Below, piece after piece: positions 53,265 to 63,837 of a stretch of DNA of 64,000 nucleotides (positions are counted from its first letter, which is position 1; the number at the start of each line of letters is the position of its first letter). The position numbers and the translations under genes are program-made. The notes under the pieces are model-generated. The model saw only the letters and a program-made list of their open reading frames with translations, was not told the DNA's origin and did not search any database. The stretch comes from Curtobacterium pusillum (GTDB lineage: Bacteria; Actinomycetota; Actinomycetes; Actinomycetales; Microbacteriaceae), in NCBI GenBank assembly GCA_002025645.1, contig CP018783.1:2046001-2110000 (forward strand), written 5' to 3'.

Positions 53265-54092
53265 TCAGCGAGCGGAGTCGACGTCCTTGGCGAGCGTCCC
53301 CAGGTACAGCTCGATGACCTTCGGATCGTCGGCGAGCTCCTTCCCGGTGCCCGAGTACGCGTTCTTCCCCTGGTCGAGCACGTACCCACGATCGCAGATC
53401 TGCAGACAGCGTCGCGCGTTCTGCTCCACCATGACGATCGACACACCGGCCTTGTTGATCCGGCGTGTGCGGATGAACGTCTCGTCCTGGCGCACCGGCG
53501 ACAACCCGGCGGAGGGCTCGTCGAGCAGCAGCACCTTCGGATCCATCATCAGCGCTCGCGCCATCGCCACGGACTGCCGCTCGCCGCCGGACAGCGATCC
53601 GGCACGCTGGCCCTTGCGCTGGCCGAGGACGGGGAACAGGTCGTAGATGACCTCGAGGCGTTCGGCGAACTTCCGGGGCCGCAGGTACAGCCCCATCTGC
53701 AGGTTCTCCTCGATGGACAGCGAGGGGAAGACGTTGTTCGTCTGCGGGACGAAGCCGACGCCGGCCTGCACGAGCTTGTTCGCCTTGAGGTTGGTGATGT
53801 CCTCGCCCTGCAGGGTGACGGAACCCTCGCGGATGGACACGAGACCGAACAGTGCCTTGAGGAGCGTCGACTTGCCGGCGCCGTTCGGGCCGATGATGCC
53901 GATGAGCTCGCCCGGGTAGCAGTCGAGGTCGCAGCCGTTCAGGATGTTCACCCCCGGCAGGTAGCCGGCGACGAGGTTCTTCGCGCTGAGCACGGGCTCG
54001 CGTTCCAGCGTGGCCGTCCCGGCCCCCGTCGCCGGGGTCGCTTCCGGACTGGAGGCACTGCTCGCGTTCGTGGGGTCGCTTGCGTCGGTCAT
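53265..54092 (-). CDS. livF: Branched-chain amino-acid-type ABC transporter ATPase, LivF-like
   Basis: 275 aa. An unconserved Ser/Thr/Ala-rich N-terminus (about 1-32) precedes the ATPase: Walker A GPNGAGKSTLLKA, Q-loop FVPQTNNVFPSL, signature LSGGERQSVAMARALM, Walker B VLLLDEPSAGLSP, H-loop region replaced by IVMVEQNARR as usual for LivF. Last gene of the livH-livM-livG-livF operon, overlapping livG by 4 nt. Confidence 0.93.
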   Translation of the reverse strand: MTDASDPTNASSASSPEATPATGAGTATLEREPVLSAKNLVAGYLPGVNILNGCDLDCYPGELIGIIGPNGAGKSTLLKALFGLVSIREGSVTLQGEDITNLKANKLVQAGVGFVPQTNNVFPSLSIEENLQMGLYLRPRKFAERLEVIYDLFPVLGQRKGQRAGSLSGGERQSVAMARALMMDPKVLLLDEPSAGLSPVRQDETFIRTRRINKAGVSIVMVEQNARRCLQICDRGYVLDQGKNAYSGTGKELADDPKVIELYLGTLAKDVDSAR

Positions 54093-54976
54093 CGGGTCGC
54101 CTCCTGCTCGTCTTCTTCCGCTACTTCCTCGGCGAGTTCCTCGTAGGTCTCCTCGGTGAGGAGCGAGTCGTCGCCCAGGTCGGTGTCGTGGTGGGCGCCG
54201 AGGTACGCGTCGATGACGGCCCGGTCGTCCATCACGGTGTCGGCGGGCCCCTCGGCCACGACCTTGCCCTCGGCCATCACGACGACCCAGTCCGAGATGT
54301 GCCGGACCATGTGCATGTCGTGCTCGACGAACAGCACGGTCATCCCGTCGTCGCGGAGGGACTGGATGTGGCCGAGCAGCGACTGGGTGAGCGCGGGGTT
54401 CACGCCGGCCATCGGCTCGTCGAGCATGATCATCGTCGGGTCGGACATGAGCGCCCGTGCCATCTCGAGGAGCTTGCGCTGCCCGCCGCTCAGGGAGCCC
54501 GCGTAGTCGTCCGCCTTCGTGTCGAGCTTGAAGCGGGCGAGGAGTTCCTCGGCCTTCGCCGTGATCTCCCGTTCGCGCTTCGCCCACACCGGCTTGACCA
54601 GGGCGGCGAAGAAGTTCTCTCCCGGCTGGTCGCGGGCACCGAGCAGCATGTTCTGCATCACCGTCAACCGGCTGAGCGCCTTGGTGAGCTGGAACGTGCG
54701 GACCATGCCGCGGTTCGCGATGTGCGTCGCGCTGGTCTTCTGCAGGGTGGCCCCGTCGAAGCGGGTGACGGCGCCGGGGCTCGGCTTGTCGAAGCCGGTC
54801 AGCAGGTTGAAGAAGGTCGTCTTCCCGGCGCCGTTCGGGCCGATGAGGGCGGTGATCGTGCCGCGCTGGACCTCGAGGTGGTCGACGTCGACCGCGGTCA
54901 TGCCGCCGAAGCGCCGCGTGACGTCGTCGACGACGAGGATCGGGTCGGTCTTCTGGTGTGTGTACGACTCAGACAC
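54089..54976 (-). CDS. livG: Branched-chain amino-acid-type ABC transporter ATPase, LivG-like
   Basis: 295 aa. Walker A GPNGAGKTTFFNLLTG, signature LSGGQRKLLEMARALM, Walker B MIMLDEPMAGVNP and LFVEHDMHMV (H-loop). The C-terminus carries an acidic tail (EELAEEVAEEDEQEATR). Overlaps livM by 8 nt. Confidence 0.93.
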   Translation of the reverse strand: MSESYTHQKTDPILVVDDVTRRFGGMTAVDVDHLEVQRGTITALIGPNGAGKTTFFNLLTGFDKPSPGAVTRFDGATLQKTSATHIANRGMVRTFQLTKALSRLTVMQNMLLGARDQPGENFFAALVKPVWAKREREITAKAEELLARFKLDTKADDYAGSLSGGQRKLLEMARALMSDPTMIMLDEPMAGVNPALTQSLLGHIQSLRDDGMTVLFVEHDMHMVRHISDWVVVMAEGKVVAEGPADTVMDDRAVIDAYLGAHHDTDLGDDSLLTEETYEELAEEVAEEDEQEATR

Positions 54977-55955
54977 TGAACGACAGCTCCTTCTTGTTGC
55001 CGAGGAGTCCTTGTGGACGGAACACGATGAGGAGCATCAGCGCCACGCCGACGAGCACGTAGGAGAACTGCTCCGCCTGCTGCGCGTTCATGATCGAGTC
55101 GGGGATGAAGTCCCCGGCGAGGGTGCGGATGAAGAGCCGGAGGACGAAGAACAGGACGGACCCGAGCACCGGGCCGAACACGGTCGCGGCACCGCCGAGG
55201 ATGAGCGCCGTCCAGATGAAGAACGTCATCGAGCGGCCCATCGCGTCGGGCTGCACCGAACTCGGCAGCACGTAGATGATCCCGCCGAGCGCACCGAGCG
55301 CGCCACCGAAGACGAGCGCCTGCATCTTGTACGAGTAGACGTTCTTGCCGAGGGAGCGGACGGCGTCCTCGTCCTCGCGGATGGCCTTCACCACGCGGCC
55401 CCAGGGGCTCCGCATGAGCAGGAACAGCACGAGGGTGAACAGGGCGACGAGAGCCCAGGCCGCGATGCGGATCCACCAGCCGTTGACGCCGTTGTTCGAG
55501 TACGTGAACCACAGGATGCTCGTGGTGCCGTCTGGCAGGGGGCTGAGGGCGTTGAACGGGTCGCGGTAGGCCGAGCCGGCGATGCCGTTCGAGCCGCCGG
55601 TCGTGTCGGTGAGGAGACTCGACCTGCCGACCATGCGGATGATCTCGGCACCGGAGATCGTCACGATCGCCAGGTAGTCGCCGCGGAGCCGCAGGGTCGG
55701 GATGCCGAGGATGATCGCGAAGACGATGGCGACCAGCAGGGCGATGAGCACCGCCATGATGAACGGCAGCCCGTTCGTGATCGAGATCGCGAAGCCGTAG
55801 GCGCCGAGCAGCAGGAACGCCGCCTGGCCCATGTTGATCAGGCCGGTGAGGCCGAAGTGGACGTTGAGGCCGATCGCCGCGAGGGCGAACGCCGCCGTCG
55901 TCGGGGCGAGTGCTTCCTGCGTCAGCGAGCTGAGCAGTTGGAGGATGTAGTCCAT
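54969..55955 (-). CDS. livM: Branched-chain amino-acid-type ABC permease, LivM-like
   Basis: 328 aa with about nine membrane spans (INMGQAAFLLLGAYGFAIS, PTLRLRGDYLAIVTISGAEI, GRVVKAIREDEDAVRSLGKN coupling region). It lies 12 nt after livH. Confidence 0.93.
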   Translation of the reverse strand: MDYILQLLSSLTQEALAPTTAAFALAAIGLNVHFGLTGLINMGQAAFLLLGAYGFAISITNGLPFIMAVLIALLVAIVFAIILGIPTLRLRGDYLAIVTISGAEIIRMVGRSSLLTDTTGGSNGIAGSAYRDPFNALSPLPDGTTSILWFTYSNNGVNGWWIRIAAWALVALFTLVLFLLMRSPWGRVVKAIREDEDAVRSLGKNVYSYKMQALVFGGALGALGGIIYVLPSSVQPDAMGRSMTFFIWTALILGGAATVFGPVLGSVLFFVLRLFIRTLAGDFIPDSIMNAQQAEQFSYVLVGVALMLLIVFRPQGLLGNKKELSFSV

Positions 55956-55967
55956 GTCGGGGCTCCT

Positions 55968-57392
55968 TTAACCGATCCGCTCGGCACGACCGAATATGCC
56001 CTGCGGCCGGAACAGCAGGATGAGGATGAGGATCACGAGTGCGGTGGCGTACTTGAAGTCACCCGGCAGCACGAGGTTCGTGAGCTCGACGACGATGCCG
56101 ATGATCATCGACCCGACGAGCGCGCCGTACGCGGTCCCGAGCCCGCCGAGGGTGACCGAGGCGAACATGAGCAGCAGCAGCTGGAGACCGGTCTGCCAGT
56201 TGACGCCGTTGAGCACGAGGCCGAGCATCACGCCGGACAGCCCCGCGAGGCCGGCGGCGAGCGTCCACACGAAGCGGATCACCCGGTCGACGTCGATGCC
56301 GGACGCACTGGCGAGCGCCGGGTTGTCCGACACCGCCCGGGTCGCACGGCCGAAGCGGGTCTTCGCGAGGAAGAGCCCGGTGCCGACGAGGACGACGAGC
56401 GCGATCGCCATCGCCACGTACGACTGCACCGTCAGGGTGAGCCCGGCGAACGTGACCGTCTCGGGGTTGCCCTGCTGGATGCGGACGGTCGAGGCCCCGA
56501 AGAAGTACTGGAACGCGTACTGGGCGGCGATCGAGAGACCGATCGTCACGATCATGAGCTGCGTGAGGCTGATCCGCTTCTTCCGCAGCGGCCGCCAGAT
56601 GCCGGCGTCCTGCAGCCAACCCGTCGCCGCGCAGAGCAGCGTCACGACGACCCCGGTGAGCCAGATGTTCCACCCGAGCTGGTTCGCGAACAGGTAGGCG
56701 AGGAGACCGCCGAGGGTCACCTGCTCACCGTGCGAGAAGCTCGACAGCCCGGTGGTGCCGTAGATGAGCGAGAGGCCCACCGACGCCAGGGCGATGAGCA
56801 GCCCGAGCCGGATGCCGGATGCGAACTGCTGCCAGGCCCGCTGTGGCGTGACGCTCGTGGCGTCGTCGTTCGTGACGACGCCCTGCTGGTCGGACAGCTG
56901 GAAGATCTGGCCGACGTTCGCGTTCAGGCTCGCGCTGACCGTGCGCTTCGCGTCCGCCGCGTTCGTCAGGTACTGGCCCTTCGGCAGCGTGTCCTGGTCG
57001 ACGGCGACGGTGTAGCTGCCCGCGGTCGTCACGCTCACGGACCACCGGCCGGTGTCCGAGGTGGTCGCGGTCTGCGCGAACCCTCCCGGCCCGGTGACGT
57101 CGACGGCGACGCCCTCGACCGACTTCCGGTCGGAGTCGGTGATCGTGCCCTGGATGCAGCCGTTCGTCGGACTGACCGTGCACGGTTGGCCGGTGGCGGG
57201 TGCGGTGCTCGCCGAGGCGCTCGCGGTCGGGGCCGAGGTTGCGCCGACCGCCGGCAGCGTCACCGCCCAGTCGATCAGGAAGGTCGCCAGGAACGCAGCG
57301 AGGAGCACGGCCATGATGACCGGTCGCCGGCGCCCCGGGCGGAGGCGGAACCGGCGCAGCTGCGCCGGTCCCGGAGGAGTGATGGATCCCAC
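55968..57392 (-). CDS. livH: LivH-like ABC permease with an inserted extracytoplasmic domain at the N-terminus
   Basis: 474 aa, about 180 longer than typical LivH. Residues 26-48 form an extra membrane span (VIMAVLLAAFLATFLIDWAV). A Ser/Thr/Ala linker and a domain resembling carboxypeptidase-regulatory-like/Ig folds follow (about 72-160: CTVSPTNGCIQGTITDSDRK, GVAVDVTGPGGFAQTATTSD, GRWSVSVTTAGSYTVAVDQD). From about 190 a normal LivH permease begins (ASGIRLGLLIALASVGLSLI, YGTTGLSSFSHGEQVTLGG, RATRAVSDNPALASASGIDV). The GTG start at 57392 has AGAGG upstream. First gene of the operon; GlnR-like boxes lie 46-72 nt upstream. Confidence 0.9.
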   Translation of the reverse strand: MGSITPPGPAQLRRFRLRPGRRRPVIMAVLLAAFLATFLIDWAVTLPAVGATSAPTASASASTAPATGQPCTVSPTNGCIQGTITDSDRKSVEGVAVDVTGPGGFAQTATTSDTGRWSVSVTTAGSYTVAVDQDTLPKGQYLTNAADAKRTVSASLNANVGQIFQLSDQQGVVTNDDATSVTPQRAWQQFASGIRLGLLIALASVGLSLIYGTTGLSSFSHGEQVTLGGLLAYLFANQLGWNIWLTGVVVTLLCAATGWLQDAGIWRPLRKKRISLTQLMIVTIGLSIAAQYAFQYFFGASTVRIQQGNPETVTFAGLTLTVQSYVAMAIALVVLVGTGLFLAKTRFGRATRAVSDNPALASASGIDVDRVIRFVWTLAAGLAGLSGVMLGLVLNGVNWQTGLQLLLLMFASVTLGGLGTAYGALVGSMIIGIVVELTNLVLPGDFKYATALVILILILLFRPQGIFGRAERIG

Positions 57393-57437
57393 GGAAGAGC
57401 CTCTCGTTCGGATGTCGAGTGACGCTATGGGGATTGT

Positions 57438-59172
<1,735 letters not shown>

Positions 59173-59183
59173 TCTCCTTCGTC

Positions 59184-59217
59184 GAAGCGCCCCGTTCCCT
59201 CCGGTCCGGGGCGCTTC
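59184..59217 (+). terminator. Terminator of guaB
   Basis: Perfect 11-bp arms GAAGCGCCCCG / CGGGGCGCTTC with a 12-nt loop, followed by GTCGTG, 11 nt after the guaB stop. Confidence 0.9.
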
Positions 59218-59234
59218 GTCGTGTCCGGGGTCCG

Positions 59235-59344
59235 CGCGGTGACGGGTCGCGCCGTGCGGTGGCGGGTCGCGCCGTGCGGTGGCGTCGAGTGATCAGAAAT
59301 CGTCGGGTCGCCGCAACGGACTCGACGATTTCTGCTCACTCGAC
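59235..59344. repeat. Direct repeat plus 61-nt palindrome (family D)
   Basis: Two tandem copies of GTCGCGCCGTGCGGTGGCG (about 59247-59284) run into an inverted repeat at 59284-59344 with arms GTCGAGTGATCAGAAATCGTCG and a near-exact complement. Size (61 nt) and style resemble family C but the sequence is unrelated. No gene in 59218-59554. Confidence 0.75.
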
Positions 59345-59431
59345 GGCCACCTGCGCCCGGGAGGCGTGTCCAGACCACGCGATGTCGGCGCGGGGACGAC
59401 GCCGCGGCCCGCGGCTTTCCGCACACTCCGC

Positions 59432-59501
59432 GTCACGGCTGGGTAACGAAACACTTTGCGTACCGCCCCGTCACGCGGCTGAAACACCGTGACCCTACGT
59501 T
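59432..59501 (+). promoter_or_regulatory. GlnR-like boxes and promoter of the Liv binding-protein gene
   Basis: Two pairs of half-sites with 6-nt spacing: GTCAC-GGCTGG-GTAAC (59432-59447, immediately followed by GAAAC) and GTCAC-GCGGCT-GAAAC (59470-59485). A -10 TACGTT at 59496-59501 has no -35 match, as expected for an activated promoter. The livH operon has similar sites. Confidence 0.6.
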
Positions 59502-59554
59502 CTCTCACATCCCCAGCGGGACCTGAGGTTCCGCGCAGAGAAAGGGCTCCACGG

Positions 59555-60886
59555 ATGATCAGAACCACCCGTGCCACCACGGCACTGGCAGTGGCCGGAG
59601 CGGCGGCGCTCCTGCTCGCCGCCTGTTCCACCAGCGGCAGCGCGTCCCCGTCCAACTCCGCGTCCAGCGGCGCGAAGAAGGACCCCGCCGCGAGCTGCAA
59701 GGCCCCGGACACCCCCGGCACCGACGCGCTGAAGATCGGCACGATCCTCCCGCTCACCGGCTCGCTGGCGTACCTCAACCCGCCCGCGGAGTCCGGTGTG
59801 GGCCTCGCCGTGCAGGACATCAACGCCGCCGGCGGCGTGCTCGACAAGGACGTCACGATCGACCCCGCCACCGACTCCGGTGACAGCAACGACATGACCG
59901 TGTCGAGCTCGGCCGCGACGAAGCTCGTGAACGCGAAGGTCCCGGTCGCGATCGGCGCCGAGTCCTCCAGCGTCACGCTGAACGTCATCGATCAGCTCAC
60001 GAGCAACTGCATCGTGGAGATCTCCCCCGCGAACACCGCGTCCGACCTGTCGGGCTACTCGTCGTACTACTACCGGACCGCTCCGCCGGACTCGGTGCAG
60101 GGTTCGGCGCTCGGCCAGCTCGTCACGGGTGACGGCAACGCCAAGGTCGCGTTCCTCGTCTTCAACGACACGTACGGCACCGGCCTGCGCAACACCGTCC
60201 AGAAGGCCATCGAGGACTCCGGCGGATCGGTCGTCTACGGCGGCAAGGGCAAGGGCCAGGAATTCCCGCCCGGCCAGACGACGTTCTCGTCCGAGGTCAC
60301 CGCGGCACTCGCGACGAAGCCCGACGCGATCGTCATCCTGGCGTTCGACGAGACGAAGTCGATCATCCCCGAGCTGAAGTCCCAGGCCGCCGACATGTCG
60401 AAGATCTACATGTCCGACGGCAACACGGCGGACTACTCGAAGGACTTCGACAAGGGCACGCTGACCGGCGCGCAGGGCACGATCCCCGGCGCTTCGCCGA
60501 AGGACGAGTTCAAGGCGCAGCTCGCGGCGTACTACAAGAAGTCCTCGGGCAAGGACCTCGCCGACTACTCGTACGCGGCGGAGTCCTACGACGCCACCGT
60601 CCTGGCAGCCCTCGCAGCGGTGAAGGGCAAGGGCACGGACTCCGGGACCATCCAGGCCAACATGGCTGCGGTGTCCGGAGCCGACGGCGGCACCGAGTGC
60701 TCGACGTTCAAGGACTGCGTCGCCCTGCTCGACAAGGGTGAGGACATCCACTACACGGGTCCGTCGGGCATCGGTCCGTTCGACGACAACAACGACCCGT
60801 CGAGCGCCTACATCGGCATCTACAAGTTCGACGGCGACAACAAGCCCGTCTACCAGAGCGCGATCCAGGGCTCGGTCAAGAAGTAA
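59555..60886 (+). CDS. Branched-chain amino-acid-type ABC binding lipoprotein (LivK-like)
   Basis: 443 aa. Lipoprotein signal with lipobox LAAC (Cys24) and a Ser/Asn-rich tether. The mature part is a periplasmic-binding fold I protein (LKIGTILPLTGSLAYLNPPA, GLAVQDINAAGGVLDKDVTI, CIVEISPANTASDLSGYSSY, SGIGPFDDNNDPSSAYIGIY). Substrate could be branched-chain amino acids, other amino acids or urea; the pocket cannot be read. Separated from its permease/ATPase operon by guaB but sharing putative GlnR sites with it, so very probably the same importer. Confidence 0.92.
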   Translation: MIRTTRATTALAVAGAAALLLAACSTSGSASPSNSASSGAKKDPAASCKAPDTPGTDALKIGTILPLTGSLAYLNPPAESGVGLAVQDINAAGGVLDKDVTIDPATDSGDSNDMTVSSSAATKLVNAKVPVAIGAESSSVTLNVIDQLTSNCIVEISPANTASDLSGYSSYYYRTAPPDSVQGSALGQLVTGDGNAKVAFLVFNDTYGTGLRNTVQKAIEDSGGSVVYGGKGKGQEFPPGQTTFSSEVTAALATKPDAIVILAFDETKSIIPELKSQAADMSKIYMSDGNTADYSKDFDKGTLTGAQGTIPGASPKDEFKAQLAAYYKKSSGKDLADYSYAAESYDATVLAALAAVKGKGTDSGTIQANMAAVSGADGGTECSTFKDCVALLDKGEDIHYTGPSGIGPFDDNNDPSSAYIGIYKFDGDNKPVYQSAIQGSVKK

Positions 60887-60893
60887 CACCACT

Positions 60894-60944
60894 GCGAAAG
60901 CGACAGTCCCCCGCGGAGCTCCCGCGGGGGACTGTCGCTTTCGC
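60894..60944 (+). terminator. Terminator of the Liv binding-protein gene
   Basis: Perfect 23-bp arms (left GCGAAAGCGACAGTCCCCCG, then CGG) around a 5-nt AGCTC loop, beginning 7 nt after the stop codon. A family B half-element (GCCTGGAGGCGCGGTGC, 60957-60973) follows. Confidence 0.92.
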
Positions 60945-60979
60945 GGCACAACGCAGCCTGGAGGCGCGGTGCGGGGCCG

Positions 60980-61942
60980 TCAGGCCGGGCCGGCTACCGC
61001 AGGCACGACCGGCCGGCGCCGCGCTGCCCGAGCCGCGGCGAACGAGTCGACCGTCAGGATGACCAGGGCGAGCCAGACGGTCCCGAACCCGAACCAGCGG
61101 GCACCGGACATCGGCTCGTGCTGCACGACGACGCCGACGAGCAGCTGCATGATCGGCGCGAGGTACTGCGTCAGCCCCAGCGTGGAGAGGCTCACCCGGC
61201 GGGCGGACGACGCGAACAGCAGGAGCGGCACCGCCGTCGCCGGCCCGGTCAGCACCGTCACGAGGACGTGCACCCAGCCCTCGCTCGTGAACGTCACCCC
61301 GCCGCCGAGGCCCGTCACCCCGAGCACCACGAGCGCGACGACCGCGATCGGCAGCAGCCACACGGTCTCGATCGTCAGCCCGGAGAGCGCGTCCACCGTG
61401 CCGCCGACGCGCTTCTTCACGAGCCCGTACAGCCCGAACGAGAACGCCAGCGCGAGCGAGATCCACGGCATCCGTCCGTAGCCCACCGCGATGACGACGA
61501 CCGCCACGACGCTGATGCCCACGGCCGTCCACTGCAACGGGCGGAGGCGTTCGCGGAGCACCACCACGCCGAGCGCGATCGTGACGAGCGGGTTGATGAA
61601 GTAGCCGAGCGCGGCCTCGACCGTGTGGCCGGTGGTCGTCGCCGCGACGTACACGGTCCAGTTCACCAGGATGAGCACCGCGGCGATGCCCATCACGAGC
61701 ATGACGCGACGCTGGGCCATCAGGGATCGGGTCCGGAGCCACGACCGGGTGACGGCGATCGCCACGGCGCAGAAGACCAGGCCGAAGACGACCCGCCAGG
61801 CGACGATCTCGAACGCGCCGGCCGGTGCCATCGCGGCGAAGAGCAGGGGCATGAGACCCCAGAGGCCGTACGCGATGATCGCCTGCACGACACCGACGGA
61901 TGCCTCGCTGCGGACCGGGCGCGCCGGGGTCGGTTCACTCAC
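60980..61942 (-). CDS. rarD: EamA/RarD-type transporter
   Basis: 320-aa drug/metabolite exporter-family protein with ten predicted spans in two EamA halves. RarD features: VVQAIIAYGLWGLMPLLFAA, EIVAWRVVFGLVFC, NWTVYVAATTTGHTVEAALG, GYFINPLVTIALGVVVLRER, and LTQYLAPIMQLLVGVVVQHE. RarD proteins are assigned to chloramphenicol-sensitivity or undefined exports; the substrate is not known. Confidence 0.9.
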   Translation of the reverse strand: MSEPTPARPVRSEASVGVVQAIIAYGLWGLMPLLFAAMAPAGAFEIVAWRVVFGLVFCAVAIAVTRSWLRTRSLMAQRRVMLVMGIAAVLILVNWTVYVAATTTGHTVEAALGYFINPLVTIALGVVVLRERLRPLQWTAVGISVVAVVVIAVGYGRMPWISLALAFSFGLYGLVKKRVGGTVDALSGLTIETVWLLPIAVVALVVLGVTGLGGGVTFTSEGWVHVLVTVLTGPATAVPLLLFASSARRVSLSTLGLTQYLAPIMQLLVGVVVQHEPMSGARWFGFGTVWLALVILTVDSFAAARAARRRPVVPAVAGPA

Positions 61943-62043
61943 GGAACCATCCTAGGAACCGGCACCGACGCTGCGGACGGACACCGCGCCTCCAGGCCGG
62001 CCGGACGCGACCACGCACTGAACGTGAGCCGCACCAGAAAGCA

Positions 62044-62080
62044 CGAACGCCCCGCCGGCCGGAGCCGAACGGGGCGTTCG
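62044..62080 (-). terminator. Terminator of groES
   Basis: Perfect 11-bp arms CGAACGCCCCG / CGGGGCGTTCG with a 15-nt loop, 17 nt beyond the groES stop. A family B half-element (CACCGCGCCTCCAGGCCGG, about 61982-62000) lies downstream. Confidence 0.85.
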
Positions 62081-62097
62081 CAGCAGAGAACGCTGTC

Positions 62098-62394
62098 TCA
62101 GTGCTCGATGACCGCGAGGACGTCGCGGGCCGAGAGGACGAGGAGGTCCTCGCCCGAGTACTTGACCTCGGTGCCGCCGTACTTCGAGTAGATGACCTTG
62201 TCACCCACGGCGACGTCGAGCGGGACGCGGTTGCCGTTGTCGTCGATACGACCCGGACCCACGGCGACGACCTCGCCCTCCTGGGGCTTCTCCTTCGCGG
62301 TGTCCGGGATGACCAGACCGGAAGCAGTGGTCTGCTCCGCCTCGACCTGGCGGATGACGATGCGATCCTCGAGCGGCTTGATGCTGACGGCCAC
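62098..62394 (-). CDS. groES: Co-chaperonin GroES
   Basis: 98-aa heptameric lid of the GroEL chaperonin. [20 protein letters not shown] at the N-terminus, mobile-loop [20 protein letters not shown] and the tail [15 protein letters not shown] are canonical. No groEL follows; a terminator does, so it is monocistronic, and groEL must be elsewhere. GAGG lies before the ATG. Two CIRCE elements and a clear promoter are upstream. Confidence 0.97.
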   Translation of the reverse strand: MAVSIKPLEDRIVIRQVEAEQTTASGLVIPDTAKEKPQEGEVVAVGPGRIDDNGNRVPLDVAVGDKVIYSKYGGTEVKYSGEDLLVLSARDVLAVIEH

Positions 62395-62442
62395 GGTGAC
62401 CTCTTCTTTCTCGGTACAGACTCGGTACAGATGAAAACCGGG

Positions 62443-62518
62443 TTGGCACTACGCACAGGAGAGTGCCAACTGCCCCAACTCTAGGGCGTCGTTGGCACTC
62501 GGTCAATCCGAGTGCCAA
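62443..62518 (-). promoter_or_regulatory. groES promoter with two CIRCE (HrcA) operators
   Basis: CIRCE 1 at 62443-62469 (TTGGCACTA-N9-GAGTGCCAA, one mismatch) and CIRCE 2 at 62492-62518 (TTGGCACTC-N9-GAGTGCCAA, perfect). On the minus strand the promoter is TTGACC (62501-62506), 17-nt spacer, TAGAGT (62478-62483). CIRCE 2 covers the -35 and CIRCE 1 lies just after the start point, so HrcA can block both. Confidence 0.92.
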
Positions 62519-62557
62519 CGTCCGACCGGGCTCTCGGCGACCTGGGAGGATCGTCGG

Positions 62558-63760
62558 GTGGAAGCCGCCGATCTCGCCCAGTTGCTGACCCCCGAGGGGA
62601 TGGCCCTGCTCGACCGTACCCCGGCCGTGTCCGACGGCGGTGAGATCGTCCGGGTCGTCTCACGACTGCGGTCCGAGGGACACGACCCCGGACTCGTGGC
62701 GGCGGTGCTGACGCAGGCCAGGCTCCGGCAGAAGGCCCGCGGGAAGTTCGGGGACTTCGCCGCCCGCATGCTCTTCACCGAGGCCGGTCTCGAACAAGCA
62801 ACCCGGCTGCAGGTCGCCGCGCAGCACGCCGGACGCTTCGCAGCAGCCGGGCTGACGCGCGTCGCGGACCTCGGGTGCGGCATCGGCGGGGACGCGATGG
62901 CGATGGCCGCGCTCGACCTCGAGGTCACGGCGGTCGACCGTGACGAGGTGACCGCGGCCGTCGCGACCCACAACCTCGCGCTCTGGCCGAGTGCGCGCGT
63001 GGAACTCGGCGACGCAGCCGAGTTCGACCTGTCGCGGGTCGACGGCGTCTGGATGGACCCGGCGCGGCGGACCTCCGGGCACACGAACACGAAGCGGCTC
63101 GCCGACCCGGACGACTGGTCCCCGTCGCTCGACACCGTGTTCGCGAGCGCGACGACGACCCCGACCGGCGTGAAGCTCGGTCCGGGCGTCGACCGCGACC
63201 TGATCCCCGACACCGCCGAGGCGCAGTGGACGTCGGTCGACCGCGAGGTCGTCGAACTCGCCCTCTGGTTCGGCCCGCTCGCCCGGCCCGGCATCCGTCG
63301 CGCAGCCACCGTCATCGGGTCGCACGGCATCGCGGAGCTCACGGGCGCCGCGGACGCTCTCGACGAGGAAGTCGGGCCGCTCGGCGCGTACCTCTACGAG
63401 CCGGATGGCGCCGTGATCCGCGCGCGGCTCATCGGGGACCTCGCACGCTCGCTGGGTGGCCACATGCTGTCCGACGGCATCGCGTACGTCACCTCGGACC
63501 AGGCGGTCACGACACCGTTCGCGCAGGGCTTCCGGGTCGTCGACACGCTGCCGCTCGACGTGAAGCAGCTCGCCGCGCGGCTGGCCGCGGACGACATCGG
63601 CACCGTCGAGATCAAGAAGCGCGGCGTCGACGTCGATCCGGCGCAGTTCCGGAAGCGGTTGCGGCTGCGCGGACGCGGTCGCGTCACGCTCGTGCTCACC
63701 CGCCTGGAGGGACGACACACCGCGATCCTGTGCGAGCGGCTCACCGACGGGGCCGGGTAG
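62558..63760 (+). CDS. THUMP-like-domain class I SAM methyltransferase
   Basis: 400 aa. SAM-binding motif I VADLGCGIGGDAMAMAALDL (about residue 110-128), acidic loop LEVTAVDRDEVT, and motif IV-like VDGVWMDPARRTSG with the DPAR sequence. The C-terminal third (DEEVGPLGAYLYEPDGAVIR, VEIKKRGVDVDPAQFRKRLR) is the THUMP-like domain of this actinobacterial family. Substrate is not established; RNA is plausible from the THUMP-like part. GTG start with GGAGGA 7 nt upstream, divergent from groES. Confidence 0.88.
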   Translation: MEAADLAQLLTPEGMALLDRTPAVSDGGEIVRVVSRLRSEGHDPGLVAAVLTQARLRQKARGKFGDFAARMLFTEAGLEQATRLQVAAQHAGRFAAAGLTRVADLGCGIGGDAMAMAALDLEVTAVDRDEVTAAVATHNLALWPSARVELGDAAEFDLSRVDGVWMDPARRTSGHTNTKRLADPDDWSPSLDTVFASATTTPTGVKLGPGVDRDLIPDTAEAQWTSVDREVVELALWFGPLARPGIRRAATVIGSHGIAELTGAADALDEEVGPLGAYLYEPDGAVIRARLIGDLARSLGGHMLSDGIAYVTSDQAVTTPFAQGFRVVDTLPLDVKQLAARLAADDIGTVEIKKRGVDVDPAQFRKRLRLRGRGRVTLVLTRLEGRHTAILCERLTDGAG

Positions 63761-63780
63761 GGCGCGGGGCGCTCCGCCCG

Positions 63781-63830
63781 GGTCGCGACCGCGGTCGCCG
63801 TCGCGGTCGCGCTCACGGTCGCGGTGCGAG
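63781..63830. repeat. GGTCGC-type hexamer-rich tract
   Basis: Low-complexity run of GGTCGC/CGTCGC/GGTCGCG units after the methyltransferase gene and before the 62-nt palindrome. No coding assigned. Confidence 0.6.
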
Positions 63831-63837
63831 TCGGGTC

